DNA from: Ruminococcus sp. UBA3800
Lineage (GTDB): Bacteria > Bacillota > Clostridia > Oscillospirales > Ruminococcaceae
Assembly (NCBI GenBank): GCA_002368715.1
Contig: DFEO01000144.1
Span: forward strand, 1-12,536
Direction of reading: 5' to 3'
Length of the DNA: 12,536 nt
The translations under genes and the position numbers were made by a program. The notes beneath the pieces were generated by a model, which was not told the origin of the DNA, did not search any database, and saw nothing but the letters and a program-made list of their open reading frames with translations. This document shows positions 12,356 through 12,536 of this stretch, piece by piece. Within the stretch, counting starts at the first letter, position 1. Each line of letters starts with the position of its first letter.

Positions 12356-12532
12356 TCAAAGCCGTTGCCGGCTTTTCGGCTTTGATGCATAGCTGTGTGC
12401 TTTTCCTTGCTTCTCAATGTTCCGTCAAGCCGCAAGCGGCTTGAGGAAAGCTGGTTCTTGCTTCTCATAAGGGGCGACCTCTCTTGCAGGTCGCCCCTCT
12501 TGAAAAAAGTGTCCACCGGACACTTTTTTCAA
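12356..12532. repeat. Stack of four hairpins in a gene-free region
   Basis: Arms: 12356-12364/12377-12385 (TCAAAGCCG); 12425-12433/12436-12444 (TCAAGCCGC); 12471-12480/12488-12497 (GGGGCGACCT); 12500-12514/12518-12532 (15-bp perfect stem with A6 and T6, bidirectional terminator-like). CTTGCTTCTCA is repeated at 12406-12416 and 12457-12467 between the stems. No gene was seen in 12296-12536. It may be an intergenic repeat element, or terminators of a gene to the right. Confidence 0.6.
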
Positions 12533-12536
12533 TTCA

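Noticed and set aside
12356..12532. CRISPR array
   Set aside because: The stems all differ in sequence and spacing is irregular, so there is no repeat-spacer pattern; no array was seen anywhere in the window.

Overview
The window looks like chromosome from an anaerobic, Ruminococcus-like Firmicute (Oscillospiraceae type). This is inferred from Gram-positive housekeeping genes (HPr with both His15 and Ser46), strong AGGAGG-type ribosome binding sites, consensus sigma-A promoters with 17-nt spacers, a lipoprotein with poly-Thr linkers of the ruminococcal kind, and a small protein resembling part of the anaerobic ribonucleotide reductase NrdD. No phage, insertion sequence, CRISPR, tRNA or rRNA was seen.

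Left part (1-6793), mostly housekeeping. The 3' part of cysS runs into a membrane-anchored cyclophilin-like protein whose catalytic positions look lost. Two back-to-back terminators separate these from ptsH (HPr) on the minus strand. Further minus-strand units are cysK-like/rimM/trmD (an unusual operon in which a cysteine-synthase-family gene sits where rpsP would be expected), rpsT (S20), and an amidohydrolase-fold protein followed by a Thr-rich SH3b lipoprotein. Most units have a recognisable promoter; ptsH, rpsT and the cysS unit end in clear hairpin terminators.

Middle part (6794-9170). A stand-alone NrdD C-terminus-like protein of 89 residues has a near-consensus NrdR box lying between its -35 and -10 elements. 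Next come two tandem genes for small proteins that combine a 16-residue double-glycine (bacteriocin-type) leader with a LysM domain carrying an extra segment of about 22 residues with a single conserved Cys. This pair is the most novel-looking item in the window. An AraC-family regulator with its own near-perfect promoter follows.

Right part (9171-12536), a metal-resistance module. A Zn/Cd/Pb-type P1B ATPase without an N-terminal metal-binding domain is preceded by a separate HMA-domain protein. Divergent from these is a regulator made of an ArsR winged helix fused to an AraC-type DNA-binding domain. The divergent promoters overlap at their -10 elements and share a perfect 11-4-11 inverted repeat, so one repressor could control both directions. 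The last 240 bases have no gene and hold a stack of hairpins, the last of which resembles a hairpin at 4734-4780.

All functions are read from sequence motifs by eye; no database search was possible.
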